A stretch of DNA of 64,000 bases from the NCBI GenBank assembly GCA_900313705.1, contig OMSJ01000006.1, positions 1 through 64,000 on the forward strand, in the 5' to 3' direction. Within the stretch, counting starts at the first letter, position 1; the number at the start of each line of letters is the position of its first letter. Of this stretch, positions 61,190 through 64,000 are shown piece after piece. Below the pieces are notes generated by a model. It had not been told where the DNA came from. It saw only the letters and a program-made list of their open reading frames with translations, and did no database searches. Source of the DNA: an uncultured Prevotellaceae bacterium (lineage in GTDB: Bacteria; Bacteroidota; Bacteroidia; Bacteroidales; Bacteroidaceae). The position numbers and the translations under genes were made by a program.

Positions 61190-64000
61190 TTAATGAATAT
61201 CTCTAATAGCATATCTCTTTAAGTACCTTCTGGAGGACTGAGGTGTCTTCCACGTGCCGTCATGTCGGCCATCTGAGTCCAGAGCAACGTGGTTCAGGCA
61301 TCCGTCGATGGAGTGAATAACGGCGGCGCTGGATGCGTTGATGGTGATACCCGTCATGGACGTGCCAGTTGGAGCTGAGCTACAGGAGAGGTCACGTGCC
61401 AGGACATTCCTGACATCCTTTCCATCTATTTCAGTGACTGTGGTGTAGGCACCCGCCATGGTGTTGTTGTTCTTCTTCCAAGTCACATCGTCGCAGACGC
61501 GGAGGTCAGCTCCTGAGCCATTATTGACGCGGTCAACATGAATCTTGCAGAAGAGCTCCAGTTCCTTATCATAGCTGGATGTTACCATTTCGTTGGGCTT
61601 AAGCACGGTTCTGTCAGCAAATACAGAGTTATCGGCGAAGTGATAACGAACGAAGTTGGTCAGATAGGTAATCTTAGCTGCGATGCGGAGGCTGTCCTCG
61701 AGTGTGGCGAGCTCTTCGGTATATTTGGGCTCGTTATCATCGTCAAACACGGGATTGCCTTCATCATCCACTTCCTGCTTTAAGTGGCTATGATAGTCTT
61801 CATCTATTTCTTCCCATGTAGGCAGACCATTAGCGATAGCATTCAGGACAGCACTATTTGTCGGAACGAAGATGGTGTAGCGGTAGTTGTTGAAGAACTG
61901 TACGTTAAAGTCCAAGCCCTTGTCATCAATAAAGATCTTGAACTTCTTGAGTGCTGCGTCTTGCTGCTTCTTCGTGGTGAGGACACTCACGTCCACAAGT
62001 CCGCAACCCATAATCAGAGCTTCGTATGCATCGGCCTGGCAGAGCTTGTAGAATTCTGAGTATGGTGTATCACCACCTGTACCAGGTATGCCTTTCTCAA
62101 CCTGATCGACATCGTTGGTGAAGATACTGTAAACGCTTCGGTAAGTGGGAACCAGCGGAGCATCGAGGACGAAGGTATAACCGTTATCAGCTTCATTCGG
62201 TTCAACAACCTTACAGTTGGTGACACCGGGAGTTGTGCTGACAATACCCATACGTTCGTTCTCAAGCTGGAAACCACCCTTGAACCCGATGATGTTATCC
62301 TCTGCATCGCGGACAGCCTTGACGGCGTTGCCATTCTTAGAGAGGTAGTATTCGGGAAGCGGGTCGGTAATTGACCATTGGTCACTATAGTATTCCTGTG
62401 TAGGCAGTTTCTTGTTGGAACTGATATGAGCCATTGGGTTTGTGCCGTCATGCACGATGGTATGGCTCTCCAGGATGTCCTTCAGACGGTTCTTAATCTC
62501 ATTGTTGTCAACCTTTGTCGTACCGGGAAGGACAGCGCCGATTGTACCCGTCTCGCCACCAGTGCTGTAGGGGCTGTTATACTTATACAACTTCACCTTT
62601 ACGGGGAAGCTACCGCCGATGAACTGGAACTCGATAACACGTGGAGTACGGCTCTTCATGCTGGCGGGGTCGTAGTAGTAACGCAAGGCATCATCCGTAG
62701 GCAGCAGGAAGGTGAAGCGGCTCTGCATGGCCTTGAGGTATGCGTAGTAGTTGAGCTGCATGTAGTCTGGGAAGCCAGTATAACCGGCATAGATGGCAGA
62801 CTTCATGATTTTACTGATGTTACTGATGAACGCTGGCGTGGTAATAGAACGATAGTCGGCAGGCACACAGGTTCTGTTCATCACGTAAACTGCACCGTTG
62901 CTGGCCAGCAGGCAAGTGTCGAGATCGACGTCGCGTGCGATGTCAACATCCTCGAACAACGGCTCCTGGGCATCATCAATCAACTTGTTCCACTTGCTGG
63001 GGATAGAGTTGACAAATGAAATCTGCATGAAGTTATTGACGAGTGAGTTGATAGTACCCAAGGGGATGCAGTCTATTTGACGGAGGAGTCCCTCTGTGTC
63101 GCCTTCAGCAGGTGCAACCCAGGGGAAGGCGTCTGCGGTACCTTCCTTTGCGTAGTAAACCTTCAGGAGTCGCTGACCGCCGCCCTTTGTGAAGTAGTGC
63201 CACATCTGTTCGTCTGTAGGCACGAAGATGGCAGCCATGTCCTTGCGGACATCAAGCTCGTCATAGTAGCCATTCCATCCCGGGTCGTAGAGAAGACCAC
63301 CAGGGCTATCCGTTCCAGAGACCGTATAAGGATTATATTCCTGATACAACTTCTTTGAGGGGTCCGGTCCGGGCTCGAAGGCGTTGAAGGTAACCTCCTG
63401 CGTAATGGGTCTTACCCATCCGCCCTTGACGGAGTAGTTGTTCTTGGAGACATACCTCTTTATAAAAATAGAGTCATTGAATCCGGGGTGAATGTCCTTG
63501 TATGCCTGCGTGATTTGTTCGCAATAGAACGGTGCGCTGAAACGGTCGAGGATGTGGCTGAAGATATTTGTCCTGCCATTGGTGCGAATCACCTCAGCCA
63601 TGTTTGGAAGCGGACAAAGCGGCTTCTCTGTCACGTTGACATATCCGTTCTCGCAGACGGCATCCTTTTGCTTCAGGAGAGCATCATAGATATGTACGTC
63701 GCTCGCGTTACGCGGATAGCCCATAATCTTCTCGAAGTCGTTCGGCTCACGGTCCTTGAAGTTATTCCTTGACATGTGCTCAGCCGTGAAGTGGAGCATC
63801 ATGGGAACAGTAGAGTCGGTAGCGAGCCAGATGCCCTTGCCACCTCTAATCTCACGGAAGCGTTCCCAGTAGTCCTTGTCGGTACCGCCGTCATAGTAGT
63901 AATTGTAACTCTGCGGGAGGTCCTGTGAGCTATAATGGGTAATGGAGTCGGTCACCAACACATCCGTGTATCGGCGCATGTATTCGCCACGAATAGGAGA
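61190..64000 (-). CDS. FAS1-domain surface protein (5' end beyond the window)
   Basis: At least 930 residues; the frame stays open to the right edge, so the start and signal peptide are missing. Several FAS1 strands can be seen: MAAIFVPTDEQMWHYFTKGG, FTFLLPTDDALRYYYDPASM and YTIFVPTNSAVLNAIANGLP, which suggests at least three FAS1 repeats. Linking parts carry VYVMNRTCVPADYRSI and LTNFVRYHFADNSVFADR, the usual second FAS1 motif. It precedes SusC by 35 nt as the first gene seen of the operon. It is probably a surface lipoprotein like its relatives. Confidence 0.85.
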   Translation of the reverse strand, partial: SPIRGEYMRRYTDVLVTDSITHYSSQDLPQSYNYYYDGGTDKDYWERFREIRGGKGIWLATDSTVPMMLHFTAEHMSRNNFKDREPNDFEKIMGYPRNASDVHIYDALLKQKDAVCENGYVNVTEKPLCPLPNMAEVIRTNGRTNIFSHILDRFSAPFYCEQITQAYKDIHPGFNDSIFIKRYVSKNNYSVKGGWVRPITQEVTFNAFEPGPDPSKKLYQEYNPYTVSGTDSPGGLLYDPGWNGYYDELDVRKDMAAIFVPTDEQMWHYFTKGGGQRLLKVYYAKEGTADAFPWVAPAEGDTEGLLRQIDCIPLGTINSLVNNFMQISFVNSIPSKWNKLIDDAQEPLFEDVDIARDVDLDTCLLASNGAVYVMNRTCVPADYRSITTPAFISNISKIMKSAIYAGYTGFPDYMQLNYYAYLKAMQSRFTFLLPTDDALRYYYDPASMKSRTPRVIEFQFIGGSFPVKVKLYKYNSPYSTGGETGTIGAVLPGTTKVDNNEIKNRLKDILESHTIVHDGTNPMAHISSNKKLPTQEYYSDQWSITDPLPEYYLSKNGNAVKAVRDAEDNIIGFKGGFQLENERMGIVSTTPGVTNCKVVEPNEADNGYTFVLDAPLVPTYRSVYSIFTNDVDQVEKGIPGTGGDTPYSEFYKLCQADAYEALIMGCGLVDVSVLTTKKQQDAALKKFKIFIDDKGLDFNVQFFNNYRYTIFVPTNSAVLNAIANGLPTWEEIDEDYHSHLKQEVDDEGNPVFDDDNEPKYTEELATLEDSLRIAAKITYLTNFVRYHFADNSVFADRTVLKPNEMVTSSYDKELELFCKIHVDRVNNGSGADLRVCDDVTWKKNNNTMAGAYTTVTEIDGKDVRNVLARDLSCSSAPTGTSMTGITINASSAAVIHSIDGCLNHVALDSDGRHDGTWKTPQSSRRYLKRYAIRDIH

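Overview
The window looks like a chromosome segment of a Bacteroidales bacterium, most likely Prevotellaceae or a close relative. The evidence is SusC/SusD pairs, Bacteroidota-type promoters (TAnnTTTG with TTTG about 19 bp upstream), weak Shine-Dalgarno signals, the rpsU-xerC-hpf-tRNA-Thr-tRNA-Tyr cluster, a V-type ATPase with a DUF2764 gene, and C-terminal tails of the YDLSGR type. This assignment is inference from gene content; there is no rRNA gene to test it.

Layout. 1-1.9 kb: translation cluster on the minus strand (two tRNAs, hpf, xerC, rpsU). 2-5.2 kb: a secreted clan-D-like glycosidase broken by a one-base frameshift. 5.3-13.8 kb: central metabolism and secreted enzymes (mdh, nagB, a small membrane protein, a secreted ADP-ribosylglycohydrolase-fold protein, tRNA-His, a lipoprotein aldose epimerase, and a fasciclin (FAS1) lipoprotein). 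13.9-18.1 kb: hrpB, an acyltransferase and a PH-domain membrane protein. 18.6-25.4 kb: a GH66 dextranase-like enzyme with a SusE/F-like N-terminus, a YtcJ-like amidohydrolase and a CPA2 antiporter. 25.7-27.9 kb: an ECF sigma operon. 28.2-33.3 kb: a V-type ATPase operon holding E, DUF2764, A and B, but with no D, I or K genes after B. 33.9-42.6 kb: GH29 fucosidase, a FAS1 lipoprotein and a 1694-residue dockerin protein. 42.9-46.8 kb: a CotH-kinase/GLUG/Big2/dockerin protein. 47.6-64 kb: a six-gene minus-strand operon ordered FAS1, SusC, SusD, FAS1, SusC, SusD.

How it works together: the right half (33.9-64 kb) reads as one surface system. Two SusCD importers are each preceded by a FAS1 protein. 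Next to them are a secreted CotH-type kinase and a giant modular protein that share a repeated binding module and C-terminal dockerins, then another FAS1 lipoprotein and a fucosidase. The substrate is not known; a fucosylated glycan or glycoprotein is a reasonable guess.

Two DNA-level patterns stand out. (1) Arrays of a palindrome (core GTACrCGTAC) repeated at exactly 22-bp steps lie 170-300 bp upstream of cotH (6 units), the V-ATPase operon (4 units) and mdh/nagB (2 units). (2) There is a large family of 'arm-core-arm' elements: runs of degenerate 7-10-mers, usually inverted around a short core. They sit at gene ends, supply stop codons and C-terminal residues, and are inserted in frame inside genes (GH66 three times, anti-sigma, hrpB). 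One copy in the V-ATPase operon carries a four-helix-bundle gene, and one has perfect 48-bp inverted ends. A separate MITE-like element with 18-bp terminal inverted repeats occurs twice.
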